From WJLY01 sp964562405 (GTDB lineage: Bacteria; Joyebacterota; Joyebacteria; Joyebacterales; Joyebacteraceae): a stretch of 64,000 nt of DNA. The DNA lies in assembly GCA_964562405.1 (NCBI GenBank), contig CAZLTC010000005.1, positions 1 through 64,000 on the forward strand, read 5' to 3'. Within the stretch, counting starts at the first letter, position 1. Each line of letters begins with the position of its first letter. Positions 16,595 through 25,447 of this stretch are shown in pieces. Both the position numbers and the translations under genes were made by a program. The notes beneath the pieces were generated by a model, which saw nothing but the letters and a program-made list of their open reading frames with translations, was not told the origin of the DNA and did no database searches.

Positions 16595-17428
16595 ATGCGC
16601 GAGTTCCTCTCGCTGCTCTGGCACCACAGGACACGCCTCGTGGCGACATGGGCGGTCGTGATGGTCGTGGCACTCGTGCGCCTCTTGACCATGGCCGACG
16701 TCTACACCTCGAGCGTGCTCTTGACACCGCTGCCGCTCGAACAGGTGGAGGAGAGTTCACAGTCCGGTATCGGAGGCGGCACCGTTCGCAGTCTGCTCGG
16801 AAAGGGCTCGTCGCGTGACGAGTTTGCCGTCGTGGCGTTCATGCAGTCCCGCCAGCTGTTGAGCCGTGTGGTCGATGAGCTGGACCTCACGAAGAAGCTG
16901 TTCCCCGGACGGTGGGACGAGCAGAGCAAGAAGTGGCGGGGATCGCGGGGGGGGGAGCCGACCGACGGACAAGCGCGGCGGGCGCTGGACAGCAAGGTCG
17001 ACGTTTCTTACGACGAGTTCACGGGTCTCATGGTGCTCGAGGTCAACTGGGAGGACGCCGACGTCGCATACAGGGTGGCCTCCGCCTTCGTGTCCGTGTC
17101 CGACCGCATGCTCCGTGAGGCCGCCGTGGAAGAGGGTGAACGCCGGGTCGCCGAACTCGAGCGGGAGTTGAGCGTCGCCACGGTTGGCGACATAGACGTC
17201 TACCTCGCCGAGGAGCTGACGCGCGTCATCTCGTCTCTGGCCTCGATACGCGCCAAGGCGAACTACGGTTTCAGAGTCATAGATCCTCCCACTCTTCCCG
17301 ACAGGAGATCGTGGCCCCCCCGTTTCTTGCTCCTGGTGATAGTGGGCATCGTGACCGCTTCGATCGAGGTTGGTGTGCTTGCCGGCGTGTATCTTCGACT
17401 CGGTTCTAGCCACGGCGACTCGGCCTGA
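16595..17428 (+). CDS. Wzz-family polysaccharide chain-length determinant
   Basis: The 277-residue inner-membrane protein has an N-terminal membrane helix (VATWAVVMVVALVRLL), a periplasmic helical region with coiled-coil character (EEGERRVAELEREL) and a C-terminal helix preceded by the Wzz-type proline motif IDPPTLPDRRSWPPR. No kinase domain follows, so it is the Wzz-only form. The ATG at 16595 lies 10 bp after the export gene behind AGGGGG. It is expected to control polymer length together with the Wzy polymerase. Confidence 0.85.
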   Translation: MREFLSLLWHHRTRLVATWAVVMVVALVRLLTMADVYTSSVLLTPLPLEQVEESSQSGIGGGTVRSLLGKGSSRDEFAVVAFMQSRQLLSRVVDELDLTKKLFPGRWDEQSKKWRGSRGGEPTDGQARRALDSKVDVSYDEFTGLMVLEVNWEDADVAYRVASAFVSVSDRMLREAAVEEGERRVAELERELSVATVGDIDVYLAEELTRVISSLASIRAKANYGFRVIDPPTLPDRRSWPPRFLLLVIVGIVTASIEVGVLAGVYLRLGSSHGDSA

Positions 17429-17485
17429 GCACTATTGTGCGGCGGCTGATCCATCTCTTGCTCCTCACCGGAGGATGAAGTCGCG

Positions 17486-18859
17486 ATGCCAGGGGGCGCT
17501 AGAGACACGGCGACGGCACTTGCCGGTAAGCTCGGAGTGCTCGTCCTCGGACTGGCGGTGCAAAGCTCACTCGCGTGGGTGCTCGGTCCCGATGGCAGAG
17601 GTTCCTACGCAGTCTGCCTGCTCTTCGCGATCGTCCTGAGCACTCTCTTCTCATTCGGCGTCGACCGTGCGGGCCAATACTTCTCTGCATCGGGCAGACT
17701 AGAGCCTAATCGCAGTGTTCGCGCAATGATCTTCCTTCTTCTGATCGGATCGTTGCTCGCGGTTGGTGTTGGGTGGGCACTGCTCTCTTCAGGCCTGACC
17801 TTCTTCCGGAAGGCGGATCACTCATCCTTCCTTGTGGCGCTTGGTATCATCCCGTTGGTCTCCGTTCAGAACGCTCTCCTCATGGTACTTGGAGGGATGC
17901 GTCGCATCGCCTTCATGGCCATCGTCTCCGTGTCAAGCGTAGCCGTACAACTGGCCGCCGCGCTCGTGCTGGTTCTGGGGTTGAGGCAGGGCGTGAATGG
18001 CGCACTATGGTCTGTCATCATTGCCGGAGTCGTCACCGTAGCGGTGACGCTTCACTACATGAGACGCACGGGCTGGCTGACGGTCTGTGGCACGGCCTGG
18101 CGCGACGCTGGCAGGCTCCTTTCGTACGGACTCAAGTACTACGTTGCCAAGCTGTCGACGGTAGTTCACTTTCGCGTGGGAACTCTGGCGCTGGCGTTCT
18201 TCGTCAGCCCGCACGAGATCGGCCTCTTCGCGGCAGCATCGCAACTCGTTGCCAGACTCACGTTCGTGTCTCAGGCAGTCGAGACCGCCATCTTCTCCAG
18301 GATTGCCATTGACAGCGCTGGTCGTCCTGCGCTTGTTGCGCAGTCCGCGCGCGTCACAATGTACATTGTAGGTGTCCTGCTATGTCTGCTGCTCGCGCTC
18401 AGCTGGCCCATAGTCGCAATCGTCCTCTCTCCAGAGTTCCTTCCGGGTGTTCCACTGGTCTGGATCGTGGCACCGGGGATTCTCGTGCGTTCGGGATCGA
18501 ACGTCCTGATGACGTTCTTCATGGCGACGAACCGGCCGGGCATATGTTCCTGGGCCGTAGGCACGGGAACGGTAGTTGATGTGGCCGCCATCGTGCTCAT
18601 GCTCCCCATGCTCGGCCTGTCGGCTGCGGCCTGGGCCCTGACCCTCGGATACGTCTCCAGTGGAGCGATATTGGTTGCTTCATTCCACCGCACGACCGGG
18701 ATCGCGCTTACGGATGCGTGGCGCCCCAGGAGAGAGGATGTGAAAGCTCTGAGGGATGCGCTGAGGACCGTGTTGTCATCTCTGAAGCTCCGGGTACCGC
18801 TCGACTCCCAGGCGGCGTCCCGCCGGGACCGCACTGTGGGATCGAGGAGGGAACAATGA
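17486..18859 (+). CDS. Polysaccharide flippase (Wzx/MATE-like)
   Basis: A 457-residue integral membrane protein with around twelve hydrophobic segments, of the oligosaccharide flippase (Polysacc_synt/MurJ-like) type. It has the family start LAWVLGPDGRGSYAV and FGVDRAGQYFSASGR. It should transfer lipid-linked repeat units across the inner membrane. The ATG follows GGAGGATG. Its stop overlaps the next ATG by four bases (ATGA). From here to about 23.0 kb, base composition looks lower in GC than in the flanking genes, which suggests separate acquisition. Confidence 0.85.
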   Translation: MPGGARDTATALAGKLGVLVLGLAVQSSLAWVLGPDGRGSYAVCLLFAIVLSTLFSFGVDRAGQYFSASGRLEPNRSVRAMIFLLLIGSLLAVGVGWALLSSGLTFFRKADHSSFLVALGIIPLVSVQNALLMVLGGMRRIAFMAIVSVSSVAVQLAAALVLVLGLRQGVNGALWSVIIAGVVTVAVTLHYMRRTGWLTVCGTAWRDAGRLLSYGLKYYVAKLSTVVHFRVGTLALAFFVSPHEIGLFAAASQLVARLTFVSQAVETAIFSRIAIDSAGRPALVAQSARVTMYIVGVLLCLLLALSWPIVAIVLSPEFLPGVPLVWIVAPGILVRSGSNVLMTFFMATNRPGICSWAVGTGTVVDVAAIVLMLPMLGLSAAAWALTLGYVSSGAILVASFHRTTGIALTDAWRPRREDVKALRDALRTVLSSLKLRVPLDSQAASRRDRTVGSRREQ

Positions 18860-20517
18860 AAGCCAGGGCGGTCGTGGTGGGTCTCGATGGCGGAAGCTGG
18901 GGAGTGCTGGACGGCTTCGTGCGGGCAGGGCACATGCCGAACTTGGAGCGGCTGATCGAACGAGGTCGCAGGTCGACGCTCCGGTCGACCACCCCACCCA
19001 TTACGCCCGTGGCGTGGGCCAGCTTTGCCACCGGGATGGAACCTGGCGGACACGGCGTGTTCGGATTCGGGTCGCAGCGCGCAGCGCCTGGGTCCTACAT
19101 GCCACCGCCTGCGCGGCGCGATACAATAGCAGCGCCTACTCTCTGGCGTCGTCTGACCGAAGAGGGGATGGTCTCGATCGTCCTTAATGTCCCGCTCACC
19201 TATCCGCCCGAACCGATTCGCGGGTCTCTCGTGACGGGCATGTTCACCCCGGGGCTGCAGTCCGACTGCACCTACCCTCCTGAACTCAAGGGTGTGCTCA
19301 GCGAGCGCGATAGCATGCCGCGCTTCAACACTCGGGCCGCGGCGGGGCTCAGGGCGGCACTCGAAGCCGGGAGTCACGACGCGATTCGCAGAGCGAAACT
19401 GGACTACCTCTCCGACCTGGACGACATGACGGAGCATTTGGTCCGCGCGCTTCGTTATTTGGGCAGCGGGGAGTTCGATCTTATGGCGGCGGTCTTCGTT
19501 GCCACCGACAGAGTGCAACACTGGATGTGGGACGAGGTGCTGGCGGCTGCGACTGGTGAATGTGACGAGATAGGAACGCGCATCTGTGAGCTCTACCGCA
19601 ACGTGGACAAGGGCATCGGAGTCGCCACGGAACTTGCGGGGGAAGACGGAGCCATCTTCTTGATGTCAGATCATGGGTTCGGCTCATGTGCAGGGCAGTT
19701 CGCCGTGAACGCGGTTCTCGTGGACCGGGGGTACGCGGCTGCACGGAGGCAACGTCTGCTTCCCAAGGTGAAGCGGATGCTCAGGCGAGCCGCGGTCCCG
19801 AATCGCCTGCGACGAAAGGTATCCCTGAGCAAGATTGGTCAGCGGGCAGTTGGTGCCATGGATGCTCTCGACTGGGCCAGAACCAGTGCCTACTTCGTTC
19901 CAGGAACCAACGGCGTTAGAATCAACGTGCGGGGGAGAGAGGTCAACGGGATCATCAAGCCGGGAGCGGAGTATGAGCGACTCAGGATCGAACTGCGCGA
20001 CATTCTGACAGAGGCTGCTGATCCCGAGACCGGAGCCCGTCCCATAGAGCGCGTACAACTGCGAGAGCACGTGTATGATGGAGAGCTTGTCCAGTGGGCC
20101 CCGGATCTGATACTCCTCCCCGGCGAAGAGCGCGGCTATGTCCTTGCAGCCGGAGATCCCGGCGCCGACGGTCCCATTACGCACCCCCCTCACAGTCGCG
20201 GAAGCCACAGACAGAGTGGGATCTTTCTGGCGCACGGACCCGGGATCGGAGAGGGCGTGGCGAACGCCGAGGTTGCGATTTGCGACGTGGCTCCAACCAT
20301 AATGAAGTGGCTGGGGGTTCCCGTTCGCGACCACATGGATGGCGTTCCTCTCGATGCCGTGGCTTCTCCGGTGAGAGTTGGTCGGTCTGCTGAACCGCAC
20401 ACGTTCCCAGGAGCGGCAGCCGGCCGGAGCGGCGAAGCGGCGGGTGATGGGAAGTACACAAGGACGGAAGAGGAGATAATCCGCCGCAGGCTGGAGGATC
20501 TTGGTTATCTGAGCTGA
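18856..20517 (+). CDS. Alkaline-phosphatase-superfamily phosphodiesterase/phosphotransferase
   Basis: A 553-residue metalloenzyme of the type I phosphodiesterase/nucleotide pyrophosphatase group. Metal and nucleophile motifs are VVVGLDGGSW near the N-terminus, TTPPITPVAWASFATG, ATDRVQHW, LMSDHGFG and GSHRQSGIFLAHG. The C-terminus (EEEIIRRRLEDLGYL) is typical of this group in polysaccharide loci. The ATG at 18856 follows GAGGAGG and overlaps the flippase stop. No signal peptide is visible, so cytoplasmic action on a lipid-linked or nucleotide substrate is possible. The actual substrate is unknown. Confidence 0.85.
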   Translation: MKARAVVVGLDGGSWGVLDGFVRAGHMPNLERLIERGRRSTLRSTTPPITPVAWASFATGMEPGGHGVFGFGSQRAAPGSYMPPPARRDTIAAPTLWRRLTEEGMVSIVLNVPLTYPPEPIRGSLVTGMFTPGLQSDCTYPPELKGVLSERDSMPRFNTRAAAGLRAALEAGSHDAIRRAKLDYLSDLDDMTEHLVRALRYLGSGEFDLMAAVFVATDRVQHWMWDEVLAAATGECDEIGTRICELYRNVDKGIGVATELAGEDGAIFLMSDHGFGSCAGQFAVNAVLVDRGYAAARRQRLLPKVKRMLRRAAVPNRLRRKVSLSKIGQRAVGAMDALDWARTSAYFVPGTNGVRINVRGREVNGIIKPGAEYERLRIELRDILTEAADPETGARPIERVQLREHVYDGELVQWAPDLILLPGEERGYVLAAGDPGADGPITHPPHSRGSHRQSGIFLAHGPGIGEGVANAEVAICDVAPTIMKWLGVPVRDHMDGVPLDAVASPVRVGRSAEPHTFPGAAAGRSGEAAGDGKYTRTEEEIIRRRLEDLGYLS

Positions 20518-20585
20518 TCGGCCGTACCGCATCTGCACCAGGAGGGCACACGAGTTCGAGACTCCGAGTCGCGTTCGTCGGCGAT

Positions 20586-21590
20586 GTGAATCTCAGCATG
20601 CCACTTGAGGCTTGGCTGGAGGCCCGGGTTCCCGATCTTCACAGCGCCCTGGCCGCGGATCTTGTTGTCGGGAATTTCGAGGCCTGCGTCTCGGGCGCCC
20701 CGAATGCATCACCGGAGGATGCCAAGATCTGCCTGGAAACGGAACGCGCGGCAGTCCTGAAACTGCGTGAGGTGGGGGTCGACTTCGTTTCTGTGGCGAA
20801 CAATCACGTGGGGGACTTCGGTCAAGCCGGGGCCAGGCACACAATAGACGTTCTGCAGGATATCTTTGGAGAGGATCATATCTTCGGTTGGCGTGGCAAG
20901 CCCAGCGCGCTCTTGGCGCCGGGGCTTCGGGTCGTCGGGGCCTGCTTCCCAGAGACGAACCCGCTCCTTCAGGAGTACCAGTACGGACCCAGTTGTCCGG
21001 GATCGTCCGACGACGGCCTGGGTGACAGCATGAGGTCTGGCGAGGAGCTGGTCGCATTCGTCCACTGGGGAGAGGAACACATAGCCGCGCCGTGTCCCGA
21101 GCTTCAGGAGAGGGCGCGGACGATGCTCACCAATGGCGCGACTCACGTCATCGGTTCACACAGCCACGTCACCGGGATGGCCGAGCGGGTGGGCCGCTCT
21201 GTTGTGTTCTACTCGCTTGGCAACTTCATCTTCGGCCAAGTGGCGAGTCATCGAAGGCGTCAGCTTGCGCGGAACAAACGGAGCATCGTCCCTGTCTTCA
21301 TCTGGGACGGCAAGAGCCTGGAGTATGAGGGGTATTGGAGGAGCCGTTACGACGGCTCATTCGCGGTGGAGTTCTCCGCCTTCTCTCCTCGCCTTCCTCG
21401 CCAGTCTTGGCGCGGCTGCCTGCTTCGAGCGCCGCTTCCTCTGCGACGGCTTGTGTATGAACGTATACTGGCGACACGGTGGGTCTGGCTTTCGATAGGT
21501 CGACTTCTGGAAGGAGTGGAGAGGCCCGGTCTCAACAAGGTGAAGACCATGTGGCGCATGGTGGTGCTCCACGCGTCCGGGCGAACGTGA
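20586..21590 (+). CDS. CapA/PGA_cap-like metallophosphatase (N-terminal start unresolved)
   Basis: Calcineurin-like protein of the CapA family with SVANNHVGDFG, FVHWGEE and GSHSHVTGM metal motifs, followed by VFYSLGNFIFGQ. The only usual start codon in the open frame is the GTG at 20586. However, the frame is open upstream and encodes SSRLRVAFVGD directly before it, which is the conserved first strand and metal-binding Gly-Asp of the family. The real start is therefore likely a non-standard codon (for example CTG at 20514) or hidden by a sequence error. CapA homologues occur in poly-glutamate and polysaccharide loci; the substrate here is unknown. TGATG overlap joins it to the next gene. Confidence 0.8.
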   Translation: MNLSMPLEAWLEARVPDLHSALAADLVVGNFEACVSGAPNASPEDAKICLETERAAVLKLREVGVDFVSVANNHVGDFGQAGARHTIDVLQDIFGEDHIFGWRGKPSALLAPGLRVVGACFPETNPLLQEYQYGPSCPGSSDDGLGDSMRSGEELVAFVHWGEEHIAAPCPELQERARTMLTNGATHVIGSHSHVTGMAERVGRSVVFYSLGNFIFGQVASHRRRQLARNKRSIVPVFIWDGKSLEYEGYWRSRYDGSFAVEFSAFSPRLPRQSWRGCLLRAPLPLRRLVYERILATRWVWLSIGRLLEGVERPGLNKVKTMWRMVVLHASGRT

Positions 21591-22996
21591 TGGTGAGCAC
21601 GGTGCAGAGTCTTCCAAGACGGATCATGGCAGTTGCTGCGGACTCGATCTTCTGGAGAGTGCTGAAGAAGAGCGACCAGCTGCGTTTGGCACGCGAGTTC
21701 AAACGGGAGCAGTGGGACAGCGTTACCGAGTTCACTGCGAGGCAAGATCGCCTGCTTGCGGGATTGCTGGTCCATGCGAAGAACCGCGTGCCCTTCTACT
21801 CACGGCAGATCGGGTTCCTCTCGGACGAGGACATACTCAACGACCCGAGAAGTGCGCTCTACGAGTTCCCTCTTCTGACACGAGAGAAGCTGCGGACCGA
21901 GTTGGATGATCTCTGGACAGAGATGGAGCGCGGGACGTACAGGAACTCCACGGGTGGGTCAACGGGTGTCCCCGTCACGTTCTATCAGGATCACACGTAC
22001 CTGGACGCCGCGCTGGCCGTAACGCGGTTATTCTACTCCTGGGCCGGTCTGCGGCCCGGAGAGCGCCTGCTGAGACTATGGGGGGCGAGGCGGGACATGG
22101 CCCGCGGTCCGAGAGAGCTGCCGAGGAAGATTCTCGAGTCCGCAACGAACACCCGTACGTTGGGCGCATTCAGTATGAGTCCGGACGATATGAGGGAATA
22201 CTGCACGACCATCTCCACCTTTCGTCCGGTGGCCATAGAAGGCTATGCGGACTCCTTGTACGAACTGGCGCGGTACGTTGATGGTGAGTCCGTATCCGTC
22301 CCGGCACCGAGGTGCATCATCGCCAGCGCCGGCACGCTCTATCCTCACATGAGGACGCTGATCTCCTGCGCTTTTGGGGCACCGGTCTTCGACCGTTACG
22401 GATCCCGCGAAGCGGGGAATGTCGCGGCTGAGTGCGGCACGGGGCAAGGACTTCACGTTCACGGCGAGACCTCTCTTGTGGAAGTAGTTGACTCACAGGA
22501 CCGCGAGGTTGGTAGGGGGGAGACCGGACGACTTCTGATCACGAACCTGTGGAACTATACGATGCCTTTCATACGATACGAGATAGGGGACGATGCAACG
22601 AGAGGCGGGGACGAATGTCCTTGCGGACGGCCCTATCCCCTACTCGAACGGTTAACTGGACGATCCGGAGCCTCCTTTCGCACGGAAAAGGGGGGGGTCG
22701 TGGTCCCTGAGTTCTTCATCCATGTGATCGGCGTGGAGTTCCGCGACCTCGGCATCAGAAAGTTCCAGGTGATCCAGGAGCGAGTGGATCTCCTCGTCGT
22801 CAAGATCGTCATGGACGCGACCGACGGCCAGGAGCCTCGGCGCATCGTGGAACCTCTCGCAGACCGCATCAGACAGGAGATGGGTCCCGGATGTCGCGTC
22901 GATCTTGAATTCGTCGCCGACATCCCGCCGACACCGACAGGGAAGCATCTATACACTATCAGCAGACTCCCGCGTCGGAGTAAGGCCGATCTCTAG
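21590..22996 (+). CDS. CapK/PaaK-like adenylate-forming enzyme 1
   Basis: A 468-residue member of the AMP-forming ligase family related to phenylacetate-CoA ligase and to capsule protein CapK. The nucleotide loop is STGGSTGVPVTF, followed by YGSREAGNVAAEC and IRYEIGDDA, with a cysteine set (ECPCGR) near the end of the main domain. The start at 21590 shares bases with the CapA stop (TGATG). In polysaccharide clusters such enzymes are thought to activate a carboxylate for transfer to sugar, but their chemistry is not established. Phenylacetate breakdown is unlikely because of the neighbours. Confidence 0.85.
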   Translation: MVSTVQSLPRRIMAVAADSIFWRVLKKSDQLRLAREFKREQWDSVTEFTARQDRLLAGLLVHAKNRVPFYSRQIGFLSDEDILNDPRSALYEFPLLTREKLRTELDDLWTEMERGTYRNSTGGSTGVPVTFYQDHTYLDAALAVTRLFYSWAGLRPGERLLRLWGARRDMARGPRELPRKILESATNTRTLGAFSMSPDDMREYCTTISTFRPVAIEGYADSLYELARYVDGESVSVPAPRCIIASAGTLYPHMRTLISCAFGAPVFDRYGSREAGNVAAECGTGQGLHVHGETSLVEVVDSQDREVGRGETGRLLITNLWNYTMPFIRYEIGDDATRGGDECPCGRPYPLLERLTGRSGASFRTEKGGVVVPEFFIHVIGVEFRDLGIRKFQVIQERVDLLVVKIVMDATDGQEPRRIVEPLADRIRQEMGPGCRVDLEFVADIPPTPTGKHLYTISRLPRRSKADL

Positions 22997-23077
22997 AGGG
23001 ATGTGTGCGTTCTGGCGCGGTCGGTGATCGATCGGCCTGACGCGGCCTGCCCGAGACAGCACTGAGGTGGTGGCCGG

Positions 23078-24289
23078 ATGTCTCACATGTTGGCAGGAAC
23101 CGCATCCTCTCTTCCACTGTCGATCGCGACGCGCGCCGCTCTGGCGGGCGTCGTGGGCAGCGTGGTCCTCTTCGGCTTCACCCCGGAGACGCAGCTTCCC
23201 TTCTACGCGGTGATGAGCGCGTCCATTCTCGTGTACACGCTAGCCCGGGGCCGGGCGATCATCGGTTCGCTGGCGAGGTATCTCTCTTCGAGCACGATGA
23301 TCTGGCGCTGGGTCTTCATCGCTTGGGCCGTGGCCTCGCTCTTCTGGGCCTCCCGCGCGAACAGCCTGGACAGGATGGTAACGCTGCTCGAGATACACGT
23401 CGTCGGGCTCGTGCTGTACGATGCGGCGCGCGAGCTCCGGGCGACGAGATGGATCCTGACCTGCGTGTTCGTGGCCGCGTCGGTGGGGTCGGCGCATGCG
23501 ATCATCACCGGGATCGGCTCCGGAGAGACACGCCTTCAGGGCATGTACCGTAACCCCAACCTCCTGGCCGTTACACTCGTCATGGGTCTCGCGGCGTTCA
23601 CCGCGGGCGCCGATCTGGGAAGGAGCCGGTTCGCGCGGGTCCTGGCCCACGCGCTGGCGCTCGTCATACTCGCCGGCATCGTATCGGCGGCGTCCCTGAA
23701 GGGCGTCGTTGGCGTGGTGTGCGTGTGGGTGATAGGACTGATGCTGTGGCGTACGCGGAGGCGCATCGTGGCCCAACTCGCAGTGGCCGGAACGGCTGCC
23801 GCGCTCGCGGTGCCGGCGGCGGCCGCGTTCCGGGTCTACTGGGAGAGAACGGTCTACCGCGTCGCCATCACGGCGTCGGCCATCGGGTCGGACGCCGGCG
23901 TCAGCAACAGTCTCGTCGAGCGTGTGAGGTTCGCCAAGAAGGGGCTGGGTTACATCGCCGAGGCTCCGCTCCGCGGTCACGGCCTGGGCGCGTTCAGCTG
24001 GCTGTCGGGAGAGGGTACGTACGCACACAACAACGCCATAGAGGTCGGCGTGTCGGTTGGCGTGGTCGGACTCGTGCTCTACTATCTCCTGCATGCCGTG
24101 GTTCTCTATCGTGGGATGTCGCTGCGGCGCAGCGACTCGCTCGGTTCTAGGTTCATCATCATCTTCGTTCCCACGCTACTGCTTCTCGACGCCGCCGCGG
24201 TCTCGTATCTGATGAAGCTCCCCACGCTTCTCCTTATAATGTGCGCGGGGTGGGTGGACGCAAGGCTCGCGGCCCGGGAGACGGCTTGA
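23078..24289 (+). CDS. O-antigen polymerase/ligase-like protein (Wzy)
   Basis: The 403-residue inner-membrane protein has about ten hydrophobic helices and a large central periplasmic loop containing GHGLGAFSW and the AHNNAIEVGVSVGVVG segment typical of Wzy_C/O-antigen ligase proteins. GMYRNPNLLAVTLVMG is another family feature. It should polymerise lipid-linked repeats with flippase and Wzz found just upstream. Its composition returns to the high GC of the rest of the window. The ATG at 23078 has only a weak GGTGG upstream. Its stop overlaps the TTG of the next gene. Confidence 0.82.
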   Translation: MSHMLAGTASSLPLSIATRAALAGVVGSVVLFGFTPETQLPFYAVMSASILVYTLARGRAIIGSLARYLSSSTMIWRWVFIAWAVASLFWASRANSLDRMVTLLEIHVVGLVLYDAARELRATRWILTCVFVAASVGSAHAIITGIGSGETRLQGMYRNPNLLAVTLVMGLAAFTAGADLGRSRFARVLAHALALVILAGIVSAASLKGVVGVVCVWVIGLMLWRTRRRIVAQLAVAGTAAALAVPAAAAFRVYWERTVYRVAITASAIGSDAGVSNSLVERVRFAKKGLGYIAEAPLRGHGLGAFSWLSGEGTYAHNNAIEVGVSVGVVGLVLYYLLHAVVLYRGMSLRRSDSLGSRFIIIFVPTLLLLDAAAVSYLMKLPTLLLIMCAGWVDARLAARETA

Positions 24290-25404
24290 GGATCCTGCAC
24301 CTGATAGACTCGCTGGCTCCCGGCGGCGCGCAGCGGCAGCTCGTCACGCTGCTCGGTGCCCTGGAGCCGGCCGAAGCGGAGAGCGCCGTCGCCGTCTATC
24401 ACAAGATCGACCACTTCCGTCCCGAGGTCGAGGCGTCGGGCTCGAGCCTGTATGAGCTCGGAGGCGCCGGAGGGCGCGACCCGCGCGTTCCGTTTCGGCT
24501 CGGCGCGCTGATGCGCCGGGGACGATACGACCTGGTGCACAGCTGGCTGCGGACGCCCGGCGTCATCGCGAGGGTGGCGTCTACGCTGGTGGACGGTCCA
24601 CCGGTTGTCGTCTCCGAACGGAACACGGATCTTGGAATGTCGAGGCGGTCGGTGGCGATCGAGCGGCTTCTCGCGAGATGCGCGCGCCTCATGATCGTCA
24701 ACGCGGAAGCGATCGGCCGGAACGTCGAGAGGCTCGTCCCTGCGTGGAAGGGCAGGATAAGGGTCGTCCACAACGGATTCAGATGGACGGAGCCCACGGA
24801 GCGAGAGCTGTCGCTGTCACGTGCCTTCCGACGCGAGCACGCACGGGACAACGACGTCCTGCTGGGCGTCGTGGGGCGCGTCGAGCCTCAGAAGGCGCCG
24901 CTGCTGCTGCTCGAGGCACTGGAGATGCTCTCGGACCCGGCGCTGTCGCGATTGAGAGTGGTCTGGATCGGGAAGGCGATCGACTCGGCTCTCGTCGAGA
25001 CGGCGGTGGCGCGGGCGAGGACACCCCGGCTGGCGGGGCGATTCGAGTTCCTTCCCGAGACGCGGGACATCGGAGGCGTCTATACGGCGCTCGACGGTCT
25101 CGTTCTGCCGTCGCGGTGGGAGGGCTTCCCGAACGCGGTGCTCGAGGCCCTGGGGCACGGCAGGCCCGTGGTGGCCACTGACGTCGGCGACACCTCGAAG
25201 CTCGTGCTCGATGGCGTGACCGGGTGGCTCGTGCCACCGGAGGACCCACGGGCGCTGGCCGCGGCACTGGAGGCGCTCGTCAGCTCACCTCCGGCGAGGC
25301 TTCGCGAGATGGGCGAGGAGGGAGCGAGGCTTGCCCGGGTCGACTACTCCGACACGAGACTTGCGGACGGTACCATGTCCGTCTACAGGGAGGCGCTGGC
25401 ATGA
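24286..25404 (+). CDS. Glycosyltransferase family 4-like protein 1
   Basis: A 372-residue GT-B glycosyltransferase. I choose TTG at 24286, overlapping the wzy stop (TTGA), because it gives the usual start of the family, RILHLIDSLAPGGAQRQLV. An upstream in-frame ATG inside wzy is unlikely. The C-terminal nucleotide-sugar signature is PSRWEGFPNAVLEALGHG followed by PVVATDVGDT. It should add a sugar to the lipid-linked repeat on the cytoplasmic face. Sugar donor and acceptor are not readable. Confidence 0.88.
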   Translation: MRILHLIDSLAPGGAQRQLVTLLGALEPAEAESAVAVYHKIDHFRPEVEASGSSLYELGGAGGRDPRVPFRLGALMRRGRYDLVHSWLRTPGVIARVASTLVDGPPVVVSERNTDLGMSRRSVAIERLLARCARLMIVNAEAIGRNVERLVPAWKGRIRVVHNGFRWTEPTERELSLSRAFRREHARDNDVLLGVVGRVEPQKAPLLLLEALEMLSDPALSRLRVVWIGKAIDSALVETAVARARTPRLAGRFEFLPETRDIGGVYTALDGLVLPSRWEGFPNAVLEALGHGRPVVATDVGDTSKLVLDGVTGWLVPPEDPRALAAALEALVSSPPARLREMGEEGARLARVDYSDTRLADGTMSVYREALA

Positions 25405-25447
25405 CAGGCGGAAGCGCCGCCTCCGGCGTCCGCGTGGAGGTAGTGGC

